Shown here piece by piece: positions 46,336 through 54,585 of a DNA stretch of 64,000 bases. The DNA is from Polaromonas sp. C04 (GTDB lineage: Bacteria; Pseudomonadota; Gammaproteobacteria; Burkholderiales; Burkholderiaceae_C): assembly GCF_002002705.1 (NCBI RefSeq), contig NZ_MUNS01000020.1, positions 186,001 to 250,000 on the forward strand, read 5' to 3'. A program made the position numbers and the translations under genes. How positions within the stretch are numbered: the stretch's first letter is position 1; every line of letters begins with the position of its first letter. The notes beneath the pieces were generated by a model. It had not been told where the DNA came from. It saw nothing but the letters and a program-made list of their open reading frames with translations, and did not search any database.

Positions 46336-47366
46336 ATGCCTGCAGGTTTTTGCAGAGTCGTCATGCGGTCCACCGCATGCACGCTGATGGTCTTGACGTC
46401 GGCGCCTTGCAGTACCGTCAGCCGGATTTCGGCATTCGGCTCGGCGTGCTCCCAGAGTTTTTTATAGAACGCATCGAGTGTGACCACCTTGGTGCCATCC
46501 ACGGCCAGTACCAGGTCGCCCGGCTGCAGCCCCGCCGATTGCGCGGGGCTGTCCGGGTTGACGCGCAGGATCTGCACATGACCGCCCTGGTCGCTGGACG
46601 TCAGCCCCAGCCAGGGGCGCCGGCTTGGTTTGCTGCTGCCGGTTTTTTGCAGCTCCGCCAAAATGGGTTTGAGCAGGTCGACCGGCACAAACATATTGCC
46701 GGGCAGGCCTTCACCCTCGCCCGTGGCATCCAGCACCAGCAGGCTGCCAATGCCCACCAGCTCGCCCCTGCGGTTGAACAGTGGTGCGCCCGCATGATCG
46801 GCAATGGGCGGGCTGGTGAACAGCGCCGCTTCGATGTGGTATTCCCAGTTGCCGGAAAATGCGCGCTTGCTGACCAGCTCCGTAATGGCCACCCCGCCGC
46901 CGTCACCGCCGGTGGCCACAATCACCGGCTCGCCCAACTCCAGTTCTTTCAAGCTGCCCAGCTTCACGGGTTTGATGCCGCGCAGCGGCAGCAGCGGTTT
47001 GATCAACCCAAAACCGGTGGCCAGGTCATAGGCCACGGCTCTGGCGGGCAGCGTTTTGTGGTCCTGGGTCACGATCTGGATCTGGTCGGCCTCCAGCATC
47101 AGGTAGCCAATGGTCAGGATCAGTCCGTCCGGCCCAATGACCACGCCCGAGCCGCTGCGCTCCTGGCCCAGCGTCTCGGCCGTGCGTGCACCGTCTATCG
47201 CCGTGACCTGCACGCCCACGACGGCCGCATCGGCCCGGTTGAGCGCATCCAGCATGGCCTGTACCTGCGCAGACTGGGGCGCCGCTGTGGCGGCCTGGCT
47301 CAGCGCCAGCAGCGACGCTGAAAAACCTCGCCAGAACCAGCTGGACCAACAACCGAGCGTGCGCAT
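46332..47366 (-). CDS. HtrA-like trypsin/PDZ protein, catalytically inactive
   Basis: A 344-residue exported protein (signal peptide to about residue 29). A trypsin-like domain (GSGVVIGPDGLILT) is followed by one PDZ domain (about residues 245-335, SAGLQPGDLVLAVDGTKV). All three catalytic residues appear lost: TNxHV is replaced by TIGYL, the DIAL aspartate segment by TGFGL, and GNSGG by DHAGAP. It is therefore probably a pseudoprotease scaffold or regulator. It is adjacent to tRNA-Leu on the same strand. Confidence 0.88.
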   Translation of the reverse strand: MRTLGCWSSWFWRGFSASLLALSQAATAAPQSAQVQAMLDALNRADAAVVGVQVTAIDGARTAETLGQERSGSGVVIGPDGLILTIGYLMLEADQIQIVTQDHKTLPARAVAYDLATGFGLIKPLLPLRGIKPVKLGSLKELELGEPVIVATGGDGGGVAITELVSKRAFSGNWEYHIEAALFTSPPIADHAGAPLFNRRGELVGIGSLLVLDATGEGEGLPGNMFVPVDLLKPILAELQKTGSSKPSRRPWLGLTSSDQGGHVQILRVNPDSPAQSAGLQPGDLVLAVDGTKVVTLDAFYKKLWEHAEPNAEIRLTVLQGADVKTISVHAVDRMTTLQKPAGI

Positions 47367-47463
47367 GATGAGCTCCCGAACAGGTGTACTTATTTATAGT
47401 TCGCGCGTTCGAATCTGCTGCACCGGTCTGGCTTGCCCCGCCTGCCAGCACCTGCATTTCCCA

Positions 47464-47497
47464 TAAAAAAGCCCCATATCCGTTGGGATAGGGGCTT
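47464..47497 (-). terminator. Terminator of tRNA-Leu transcript
   Basis: On the minus strand AAGCCCCTATCC-N4-GGATATGGGGCTT is followed by a T-run (A residues at 47464-47470 on the plus strand). One bulged base is tolerated. It lies directly downstream of tRNA-Leu. Confidence 0.85.
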
Positions 47498-47512
47498 GGA
47501 GTCTTCTAGCGC

Positions 47513-47597
47513 TGGTGCCCGGGGCCGGAATCGAACCGGCACGCCTTGCGGCGGGGGATTTTGAGTCCCCTGCGTCTACCAATTTCACCACCCGGGC
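47513..47597 (-). tRNA. tRNA-Leu (anticodon CAA)
   Basis: An 85-nt class II tRNA including an encoded CCA. The acceptor stem GCCCGGG pairs with CCCGGGC. The anticodon stem GGGGA/TCCCC encloses the loop CTCAAAA, giving anticodon CAA (reads UUG). A long variable arm and GGTTCGATTCC T-loop are present. A CATAAT box at 47617-47622 is a possible -10. The gene is divergent from cysM. Confidence 0.97.
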
Positions 47598-47636
47598 GGC
47601 AGGAGGGTAATCCGAAATTATGGCACAGTGCTGGCT

Positions 47637-48539
47637 ATGAACTACCTAACGATTGAAGACACTATCGGCAAAACCCCGCTGGTGGCGCTGCAGCGCATCA
47701 ACGCCGACGGCAACGCCCAGCGCGGCAATGTAGTCCTCGGCAAGCTCGAGGGCAACAACCCGGCCGGTTCGGTCAAGGACCGGCCCGCCCTGTCGATGAT
47801 CAAGCGCGCCGAAGAGCGCGGCGAGATCAAGCCCGGCACCACGTTGATCGAGGCGACCTCGGGCAACACCGGCATTGCGCTGGCGATGGCGGCCGCGATC
47901 CGGGGCTACCACATGGTGCTGATCATGCCGGAGGACTTGTCGGTCGAGCGCGCCCAGACCATGAAGGCGTTCGGCGCCGAGCTGATTCTGACGCCCAAGA
48001 GTGGCGGCATCGAATACTCGCGCGACCTCGCCGAAAAAATGCAGAAGGAAGGCAAGGGCCATGTGCTCGACCAGTTTGCCAACGCGGACAATCCGCGCAT
48101 TCACTACGAGACCACCGGCCCCGAAATCTGGGCCGACACGCACGGCAAGGTGACCCATTTTGTGAGCGCCATGGGCACCACCGGCACCATCACCGGCGTG
48201 TCGCGCTATTTGAAAGAGAAAAACCCGGGCGTCAAGGTGGTGGGCGCGCAGCCGTCCGAGGGCTCGCGCATCCCCGGCATCCGCAAGTGGCCGCAGGAAT
48301 ATTTGCCGAAGATTTATGACGCAACCTATGTAGACGAGCTGGTGTACGTGAGCCAGGACGAGGCCGAGGAGATGGCCCGGCGCATGGCACGCGAGGAGGG
48401 GATCTTTGCGGGGATTTCGTCAGGCGGGGCATGCTGGGTGGCGCAGGAGATCGCCAGGCGCGAAGAAAACGCGACCATCGTGTTCATCGTCTGCGACCGC
48501 GGCGACCGCTACCTCTCGACCGGCGTGTTTCCCGCATGA
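47637..48539 (+). CDS. cysM: Cysteine synthase B
   Basis: A 300-residue PLP enzyme that makes cysteine from O-acetylserine and sulfide or thiosulfate. The PLP lysine is in NNPAGSVKDRPAL, the substrate loop is EATSGNTGIALAMA, and the phosphate cradle is GTTGTITGVSR. EGIFAGISSGGA closes the site. Its length and sequence favour CysM over CysK. Its stop overlaps the next gene (ATGA). Confidence 0.96.
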   Translation: MNYLTIEDTIGKTPLVALQRINADGNAQRGNVVLGKLEGNNPAGSVKDRPALSMIKRAEERGEIKPGTTLIEATSGNTGIALAMAAAIRGYHMVLIMPEDLSVERAQTMKAFGAELILTPKSGGIEYSRDLAEKMQKEGKGHVLDQFANADNPRIHYETTGPEIWADTHGKVTHFVSAMGTTGTITGVSRYLKEKNPGVKVVGAQPSEGSRIPGIRKWPQEYLPKIYDATYVDELVYVSQDEAEEMARRMAREEGIFAGISSGGACWVAQEIARREENATIVFIVCDRGDRYLSTGVFPA

Positions 48540-49063
48540 GCCAGGAATTCCGCTTCTGCCCCAACTGCGCGACGCCGCTGGAGTGGATCGCCCAACTGGA
48601 GGACGGCGGCGAGAAGGAGCGGCTGCGCTGTGTGGCCTGCGGCTACACCCACTGGAACAATCCCACGCCCGTGCTGGCGGCCGTGATCGAATACCAGGGG
48701 CAGATTTTGCTGGCGCGCAACGCCGCGTGGACCGGCAAGATGTATGCGCTGATCACGGGTTTCATGGAAGCCGGCGAAACGCCCGAGGGCGGTATCGCGC
48801 GCGAGATCAAGGAAGAAACCAACCTGGAGGCCCGCGCGCTCGATCTGATTGGTGTGTACGACTTCCAGCGCATGAACCAGATCATCATCGCCTACCATGC
48901 GCTGGCCGAAGGCGAGGTGCGGCTGTCACCCGAACTGGCGGATTACCGGCTGTACACGCCGCAGGCGGTGAAGTGCTGGCCCGCCGGCACCGGCTACGCG
49001 CTGGCCGACTGGCTCAAATCGCGCGGGCATGAACCGCAATTCGTGGAGTGGCCAAAAACTTGA
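48536..49063 (+). CDS. NudC-like Nudix hydrolase with zinc ribbon
   Basis: A 175-residue protein with an N-terminal zinc ribbon (FCPNCATPLE and RCVACGYTHW). A Nudix box follows, GFMEAGETPEGGIAREIKEE, as in NADH pyrophosphatases. It lacks the long N-terminal domain of NudC, so the substrate may be NADH or another nucleotide diphosphate. It is coupled to cysM by an ATGA overlap. The stop lies at the border of a palindromic repeat. Confidence 0.88.
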   Translation: MSQEFRFCPNCATPLEWIAQLEDGGEKERLRCVACGYTHWNNPTPVLAAVIEYQGQILLARNAAWTGKMYALITGFMEAGETPEGGIAREIKEETNLEARALDLIGVYDFQRMNQIIIAYHALAEGEVRLSPELADYRLYTPQAVKCWPAGTGYALADWLKSRGHEPQFVEWPKT

Positions 49064-49119
49064 TAAAAAGTGACTGTAGCCCATGTCCAGCGTTCGCGTA
49101 TAGCTATTAATTCAATAGC
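49064..49119 (+). repeat. Dispersed palindromic repeat, copy I (intergenic)
   Basis: AAAAAGTGACTGTAGCCCAT..CCAGCGTTCGCGTATAGCTATT..TTCAATAGC begins right after the Nudix stop. It is the cleanest intergenic copy and aligns with copies in ileS and at the purN end. Confidence 0.75.
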
Positions 49120-49163
49120 AAACGATGGCTTGCCCCGCCCCCTCGGACGGGACCGCGAACCCC

Positions 49164-50156
49164 TCAATCGACCCGGATGCCGCGCATCGCAATCACGCCA
49201 CCGAGCAGCGCGGTGTCGGACTTGATGCGGTTGGCCAGCCCCTCGGGCGAGGTGCCGGCAACCTGCCAGCCCTGAATGAACAACTTCTGGCGCATCTCGG
49301 GGGTGCGCACAATTTCGCTGATCAGGGCCGAGAGGCGCGCCACGATGGGCTTGGGCATGTTGGTGGGAGCGGCCGCGGCGGTCCAGATTTCAAGCCGGTA
49401 GCCCTGGATGCCGGCTTCGGCCAGGCTGGGAATCTCGGGAGCCAGCGAGCTGCGGCCGGCGGAGGTGACGCCAATCGCGCGCAACTTGCCCGCGCGTATT
49501 TGCGTGGTCGCCAGGCCCGGCGGCAGCAGCGCCAGGTTGATCTGGCCGCCGATCATGGCGGCGATGACCTGCGGGTTGCCCGGGTAGGGAACGTGCACGG
49601 GATCGATGCCGGTCTTGGCCTTGAGCAGCTCCATGCCGATGTGGCCCACCGTGCCCACGCCGGGGCTGCCGTAGCTCCATTTGTTGCCGGCATTGCGCGC
49701 CGCCACAAAGAAATCCTGCGCGTTGTGGCCGGGCGCTGACACCGGGACTGTCAGCACCAGCGGCGCAGTGCCGATCAGGCTGATCGGCGCGAGGTCTTTT
49801 TCGGGATCGTACGGGGTGGCCGGGTTCAGCAGCTTGGCAATCGTCATGTTGCCGTTGATCATCACGCCGATGGTGTGGTCATCCGTGGCCTTGGCCACCA
49901 GGTTGGCGGCGATGTTGCCGCCCGCGCCGGGGCGATTTTCCACGATCACGGGCTGGCCCAGGGCCCTGGACAGGGGCTCCTGTAGCGCGCGCGCCACCAG
50001 GTCGGGCGAGGAGCCGCCCGGAAAGCCGACCAGGATCCGCAGCGGTTTGGTCGGCCAGGCGGCCGGTTCTTTGGAGATTTTTTGGGCCAAAGCCCCGGTG
50101 GATACTGCGGTAGCAGCTATCAGAAATATAGCGTTCTTGAGGAGGTGGCGAAGCAT
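49164..50156 (-). CDS. Bug-family tripartite tricarboxylate transporter substrate-binding protein
   Basis: A 330-residue periplasmic binding protein with the Bug loops KPLRILVGFPGGSSPDLVAR and IVENRPGAGGNIAANLVAKA. The signal peptide LKNAIFLIAATAVSTGALA, cut before Q25, is encoded by a copy of the palindromic repeat. I start at ATG 50156; an upstream GTG adds seven residues. It lies between a Nudix gene and rpoH on the minus strand, with no transporter membrane genes adjacent. The ligand is unknown. Confidence 0.92.
   Translation of the reverse strand: MLRHLLKNAIFLIAATAVSTGALAQKISKEPAAWPTKPLRILVGFPGGSSPDLVARALQEPLSRALGQPVIVENRPGAGGNIAANLVAKATDDHTIGVMINGNMTIAKLLNPATPYDPEKDLAPISLIGTAPLVLTVPVSAPGHNAQDFFVAARNAGNKWSYGSPGVGTVGHIGMELLKAKTGIDPVHVPYPGNPQVIAAMIGGQINLALLPPGLATTQIRAGKLRAIGVTSAGRSSLAPEIPSLAEAGIQGYRLEIWTAAAAPTNMPKPIVARLSALISEIVRTPEMRQKLFIQGWQVAGTSPEGLANRIKSDTALLGGVIAMRGIRVD
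50083..50132 (+). repeat. Dispersed palindromic repeat, copy J (Bug signal peptide)
   Basis: GGGCCAAAGCCCCGGTGGAT..TGCGGTAGCAGCTATC..AATATAGCG closely matches the copy in rarA (36889-36944). It is antisense to the gene and encodes residues ~9-25, the signal-peptide core and cleavage site. Confidence 0.75.
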
Positions 50157-50204
50157 GCGTGTTTCCGTAAAAAACACGATGTTACCGCCAGCACCAATGC
50201 GCGC

Positions 50205-51140
50205 TCAGGCGTACTCGACCAGCGCCTTTTTCATCTTCTTCATGGCCGCGACCTCGATCTGGCGAATGCGTTCGGCGCTGACGCCATAGACCGCGGCCAG
50301 GTCGTGCAGCGTCATGCCGCCCGAGCCGTCATCGTTGACCTTGAGCCAGCGCTCCTCGACGATACGCCGGCTGCGGTCATCGAGCGTGGCCAGGGCGCTG
50401 GCAATGCCGTCGCTGGCCAGTACGTCGCGCTGGTGCGCCTCGATCATGGCGGTCGGTTCGTGATGCGCGTCGGCCAAATAGGCAATCGGGCCATAGCCGT
50501 CGTCGCCATCGTCGGATGCGCCCGGGTCGAGCATCACGTCGCCGCCCGAGAGACGGGTTTCCATCTCCGTCACGTCGGCGCGCTTGACATTGAGTTCGCG
50601 TGCCATCACGTCGATCTCGGACTCGCTCAGGGTCTCGCGGTGCGTGTCGGCGTCCAGCGCATCGGACTTGAAGCCCTGCTTCATCGAACGCAGGTTGAAA
50701 AACAGCTTGCGCTGCGCCTTGGTGGTGGCCACCTTGACCATGCGCCAGTTTTTCAGGATGTATTCGTGAATCTCGGCCTTGATCCAGTGCAGCGCATAGC
50801 TCACCAGGCGCACGCCCTGGTCGGGGTCGAAGCGTTTCACGGCCTTCATCAGGCCGATATTGCCCTCCTGGATCAGGTCGCCATGCGGCAGGCCATAACC
50901 CAGGTACTTGCGCGAGACCGAAACCACCAGCCGCAGGTGCGACAGCACCAGCTTGCCGGCGGCTTCCAGGTCATTGTTTTGTTGGAGCTTGTGGGCAAAC
51001 TCCTGCTCCTGCTCCAGGGTGAGCATGGGCAGGCGGTTGACCGCCGAAATATAGGCGTCCAGGTTCCCCAGCGGGGGCATCAGCGCCCACGGGTTTACGA
51101 CCGCCAAGGCGGTGCCAGAGGCTCCAGTTTGAGTTGACAT
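50205..51140 (-). CDS. rpoH: RNA polymerase sigma-32 factor (heat shock)
   Basis: A 311-residue sigma-70-family factor directing heat-shock transcription. Region 2 contains GDLIQEGNIGLMKAVKRFDP, the RpoH box is QRKLFFNLRSMK, and region 4 is TLHDLAAVYGVSAERIRQIE. The start at 51140 has AAGGA nearby. Its leader carries a perfect CIRCE operator at 51171-51197, so HrcA probably represses it. It is divergent from the sugar-phosphate operon. Confidence 0.97.
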   Translation of the reverse strand: MSTQTGASGTALAVVNPWALMPPLGNLDAYISAVNRLPMLTLEQEQEFAHKLQQNNDLEAAGKLVLSHLRLVVSVSRKYLGYGLPHGDLIQEGNIGLMKAVKRFDPDQGVRLVSYALHWIKAEIHEYILKNWRMVKVATTKAQRKLFFNLRSMKQGFKSDALDADTHRETLSESEIDVMARELNVKRADVTEMETRLSGGDVMLDPGASDDGDDGYGPIAYLADAHHEPTAMIEAHQRDVLASDGIASALATLDDRSRRIVEERWLKVNDDGSGGMTLHDLAAVYGVSAERIRQIEVAAMKKMKKALVEYA

Positions 51141-51170
51141 ACCAGAAGTCCTTTCGTCTGAGTTCAAATA

Positions 51171-51197
51171 TTAGCACTCTATTGGAGAGAGTGCTAA
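51171..51197. promoter_or_regulatory. CIRCE element (HrcA operator) upstream of rpoH
   Basis: TTAGCACTC-N9-GAGTGCTAA is an exact match to the CIRCE consensus, 30 bp upstream of the rpoH start codon. HrcA binding would repress rpoH until heat stress. Confidence 0.93.
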
Positions 51198-51459
51198 ACG
51201 ATAAGTTCAATGCCATCGGTAGTTTTCGGCTATCGGTGACCACCGGGTGCGCTCCGGCCCTGCGCATTTGCCGCATCCGGATTCGTAGGACATTTACTAC
51301 AGCAGGTGGGGGCGCCGTCCGCTAGCCGCAAGACGAGGCGCGTTCCATGCTTGAGTTTGGGTTCGGTCACGTGGCCGGGCTTTGAGGGGCCGCACCTTGC
51401 TCATCCTGCCATCGGGCGCAGATGCCGTCACCGCATCCATGAAAGATAAGGGGCTCACT
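51198..51459. other. Intergenic region between rpoH and gnd
   Basis: These 262 bp, with the CIRCE segment, separate the divergent rpoH and gnd genes. On the rpoH side TTGAAC (minus strand) is a possible -35. No clear promoter or operator for gnd, no gene and no repeat could be recognised. Confidence 0.5.
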
Positions 51460-52479
51460 ATGCAACTCGGAATGATCGGATTGGGACGTATGGGCGCCAA
51501 CATGGTGTGTCGCCTGGTCAAGGCAGACCACGAGTGTGTGGTCTACGACCGCACCCCGCAGGCCGTCAAGAACCTGCAGGCCCAGGGCGCGACCGGGACC
51601 TTTTCGGTCGAAGATTTTGTCGCGCGACTGGCCGCGCCGCGTGCGGTGTGGTTGATGGTGCCGGCCGCGGCGGTGGACGATATGCTGGCCACGCTGATTC
51701 CGCTGCTCCAGCCAGGTGACATCATTATCGATGGGGGCAACTCGTATTACCGCGACGATATCCGGCGCGGGGCCGAGGCGAAATCGAAGCAGATCCACTA
51801 CGTGGATGTCGGAACGAGCGGGGGCGTCGCCGGACTCGATCGGGGCTATTGCCTGATGATCGGGGGCGAAAAAGAGGTCGTCCAGCACCTTGCCCCGATC
51901 TTTGCCACGCTCGCTCCTGGCATCGGCGCGGCGCCGCCCACGGCCGGCCGGCAAAAACCCGGCGGTACCGCCGAGCAGGGCTATCTGCACTGTGGCCCGC
52001 AAGGCGCCGGCCACTTTGTCAAGATGGTTCACAACGGCATCGAGTACGGCATCATGGGCGCCTATGCCGAGGGACTGAATGTCCTGCGCAACGCCAATGT
52101 GGGCAAGCAGAAAAGCGACTCGGATGCCGAAACGACACCGCTGCGCAACCCGGAGTTTTATCAATACGAACTGGATCTGCCCGAGATCACGGAGCTCTGG
52201 CGCCGAGGCAGCGTGATCGGCTCCTGGCTGCTCGATCTCACCGCGAGCGCGCTGCTGACGGATCCGAAGCTGGAAAGTTATGCGGGCCGCGTGTCGGACT
52301 CCGGAGAAGGCCGGTGGACGATTGCGGCGGCAATCGAAGAAGCCGTGCCGGTACCCATCCTGAGTGCCGCGCTCTTCGAGCGTTTCAGTTCGCGCGGGGA
52401 GGCCGGCTTTGCCGACAAGGTGTTGTCAGCCATGCGGCATGGATTTGGCGGCCATGTGGAAAAGGCCGCCAAGCAGTAA
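51460..52479 (+). CDS. gnd: 6-phosphogluconate dehydrogenase, decarboxylating (short type)
   Basis: A 339-residue enzyme converting 6-phosphogluconate to ribulose-5-phosphate and CO2. [19 protein letters not shown] binds the cofactor; the active-site segments are [19 protein letters not shown] and [18 protein letters not shown]. It is the short GntZ/YqeC type (~300-340 residues) rather than the ~470-residue form and often prefers NAD. It opens a ten-gene sugar-phosphate operon and is 13 bp upstream of zwf. An ATG 7 codons earlier is possible. Confidence 0.95.
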   Translation: MQLGMIGLGRMGANMVCRLVKADHECVVYDRTPQAVKNLQAQGATGTFSVEDFVARLAAPRAVWLMVPAAAVDDMLATLIPLLQPGDIIIDGGNSYYRDDIRRGAEAKSKQIHYVDVGTSGGVAGLDRGYCLMIGGEKEVVQHLAPIFATLAPGIGAAPPTAGRQKPGGTAEQGYLHCGPQGAGHFVKMVHNGIEYGIMGAYAEGLNVLRNANVGKQKSDSDAETTPLRNPEFYQYELDLPEITELWRRGSVIGSWLLDLTASALLTDPKLESYAGRVSDSGEGRWTIAAAIEEAVPVPILSAALFERFSSRGEAGFADKVLSAMRHGFGGHVEKAAKQ

Positions 52480-52492
52480 GGGGGAGCGAACC

Positions 52493-53881
52493 ATGACGGT
52501 ATCCCACTGCGACGCCTTTGTTTTCTTTGGTGCCACGGGTGACCTGGCTTACAAGCAGGTATTCCCCGCGCTGCAGGCGATGATCAAGCATGGGCACCTC
52601 GATCTGCCCATCATCGGGGTGGCGAAATCGGGCTGGAATCTTGACCAGTTCCGGGACCGCGCGCACGACAGCCTGCAAAAGCATGGCGGTCTGGATGCCG
52701 GTGCATTTGCGAAGCTCTCCGCCCGACTCCAGTACGTCGATGGCGATTACCAGGACGACGCGACGTATGAGCAACTGCACCGGGCGTTGGGCAGCGCGGT
52801 GCGGCCGTTGCACTATCTTGCCATTCCGCCGGGCATGTTCGAGTCCGTCATACAGGGGCTCGCCAAATCCGGCTGCGCCCGGGATGCACGGGTTGTCGTG
52901 GAAAAGCCTTTTGGCCGCGATCTTGCTTCGGCGCAGGCACTCAATCGCACGCTGCACAGATCCTTTGCCGAGGACGCCATTTTTCGCATCGATCACTATC
53001 TCGGCAAGGAAGCGGTCGAGAACCTGCTCTATTTCCGTTTTGTCAATACCATCCTTGAGCCGGTCTGGTGTCGCGACCATGTGGCAAGTGTGCAGATCAC
53101 CATGGCCGAGCAAATGGGGGTGCAGGGGCGCGGCGCCTTCTATGAGGAGGTCGGAGCGATACGCGACGTGGTGCAGAACCACATGCTGCAGGTCATGGCC
53201 CTGCTCACAATGGAACCCCCGACGGATGGCGGCCCGGATGCGATACGCGACGAAAAGTTGCGGGTGCTGAGCGCGATGCGCCCGCTGGCCCCGACAGAAG
53301 TCGTCCGGGGTCAATTCCGCGGATATCTCGGCGAGGACGGCGTGTCGCCCCACTCGCAGGTAGAGACGTTCGCGGCGCTGCGGCTGTATATCGATAATGC
53401 GCGCTGGGAAGGGGTGCCTTTCTACATTCGTGCCGGCAAACAACTACCCGTCACGTGCACTGAGGTGCTGGTCGAGCTCAAGCCGCCGTCCCGTGCGATA
53501 TTCGATGCCGACGATTGCGGCCGGTCGAACTATTTTCGCTTCCGGCTCAGCCCCGATGTCTTGATTTCGGTCGGGGCACGAACCAAGGCACCCGGAGAAT
53601 CGATGGTTGGATCGGCCACAGAACTGATCGCACATCACAGTCCCGGCGACGAGATGACACCTTACGAGCGTCTGCTGGGCGATGCGCTGCGCGGAGACGC
53701 CGCGTTGTTCACGCGCGGCGACACGGTCGAAGCAGCCTGGCGCGTGGTGGATCCGGTCCTCGGCAACGCCGTGCCAGTCACCAGCTATGAACCGGATACC
53801 TGGGGGCCTGCGGCAGCGGAGCAGCTCATGGCCGACGGTGATCAATGGCACAACCCCGCACCGGAGGTGGCGTCTCCATGA
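52493..53881 (+). CDS. zwf: Glucose-6-phosphate 1-dehydrogenase
   Basis: A 462-residue enzyme making 6-phosphogluconolactone and NAD(P)H. The cofactor loop is FFGATGDLAYKQVFPALQ, in which Lys of the usual GASGDL(A/T)KRK is shifted to YKQ. The substrate site is RIDHYLGKEAVENLLYFRF. It is a little shorter than the usual ~490. A GGGGAG ribosome site precedes the ATG, and its stop overlaps the HAD gene (ATGA). No pgl (lactonase) gene is seen in this window. Confidence 0.96.
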   Translation: MTVSHCDAFVFFGATGDLAYKQVFPALQAMIKHGHLDLPIIGVAKSGWNLDQFRDRAHDSLQKHGGLDAGAFAKLSARLQYVDGDYQDDATYEQLHRALGSAVRPLHYLAIPPGMFESVIQGLAKSGCARDARVVVEKPFGRDLASAQALNRTLHRSFAEDAIFRIDHYLGKEAVENLLYFRFVNTILEPVWCRDHVASVQITMAEQMGVQGRGAFYEEVGAIRDVVQNHMLQVMALLTMEPPTDGGPDAIRDEKLRVLSAMRPLAPTEVVRGQFRGYLGEDGVSPHSQVETFAALRLYIDNARWEGVPFYIRAGKQLPVTCTEVLVELKPPSRAIFDADDCGRSNYFRFRLSPDVLISVGARTKAPGESMVGSATELIAHHSPGDEMTPYERLLGDALRGDAALFTRGDTVEAAWRVVDPVLGNAVPVTSYEPDTWGPAAAEQLMADGDQWHNPAPEVASP

Positions 53882-54585
53882 AAACGCCAGAGGACATGGT
53901 TTTTCTGTTTGACTGCGATAACACGCTGCTCGACAACGACCGCGTGCAAGCCGATCTGCGCACCCACCTCGAGCGTGAATTCGGCGCCGCGAACCGGGAT
54001 CGCTACTGGGAAATTTTCGAAGCGTTGCGCACCGAACTGGGATACGCGGATTACCTGGGCGCATTGCAGCGTTACCGTCTGGACGCAACGAGCGATCCAC
54101 GCTTGTTGCAAATGTCTGCGTTTCTATTGGACTACCCGTTTGCCGACCGCTTGTATCCAGGCGCGCTCGACGTGATCAAACATCTTGGCCTGCATGGGCC
54201 GACGGTTGTGTTATCGGACGGCGACGTGGTCTTCCAGCCGCGAAAAATCCAGCGCTCGGAGCTATGGCAGGCAGTCGAAGGGCGCGTGCTGATCTATGTT
54301 CATAAAGAGAGAATGCTCGACGACATGGAGCGGCGTTATCCGGCCCGCCATTACGTCATGGTCGATGACAAGCTGCGCATTCTGGCCGCCATGAAGAACG
54401 TGATGGGCGAGCGGCTGACAACCGTCTTTCCACGCCAGGGGCACTACGCCCTCGATCCCCACAACATCGCGACTTACCCCGCCGCCGATCTGACGGTCGA
54501 GCGCATCGGCGATTTGATCCATTGCGACTTGCCGGCCTCGCTGGATGCCATCCGCGCGGGCCATACAGAAAAGAGGTCATCATGA
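53878..54585 (+). CDS. HAD-superfamily hydrolase
   Basis: A 235-residue HAD phosphatase-like protein. Motif I is LFDCDNTLLDND (nucleophile Asp and general acid Asp), motif II is VVLSDGD, and the later acidic motif is YVMVDDKLRILAAM. It is sandwiched between zwf and tal with ATGA overlaps at both ends. A sugar-phosphate substrate is therefore likely, for example removal of a toxic side product, but that is inference. Confidence 0.88.
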   Translation: MKTPEDMVFLFDCDNTLLDNDRVQADLRTHLEREFGAANRDRYWEIFEALRTELGYADYLGALQRYRLDATSDPRLLQMSAFLLDYPFADRLYPGALDVIKHLGLHGPTVVLSDGDVVFQPRKIQRSELWQAVEGRVLIYVHKERMLDDMERRYPARHYVMVDDKLRILAAMKNVMGERLTTVFPRQGHYALDPHNIATYPAADLTVERIGDLIHCDLPASLDAIRAGHTEKRSS

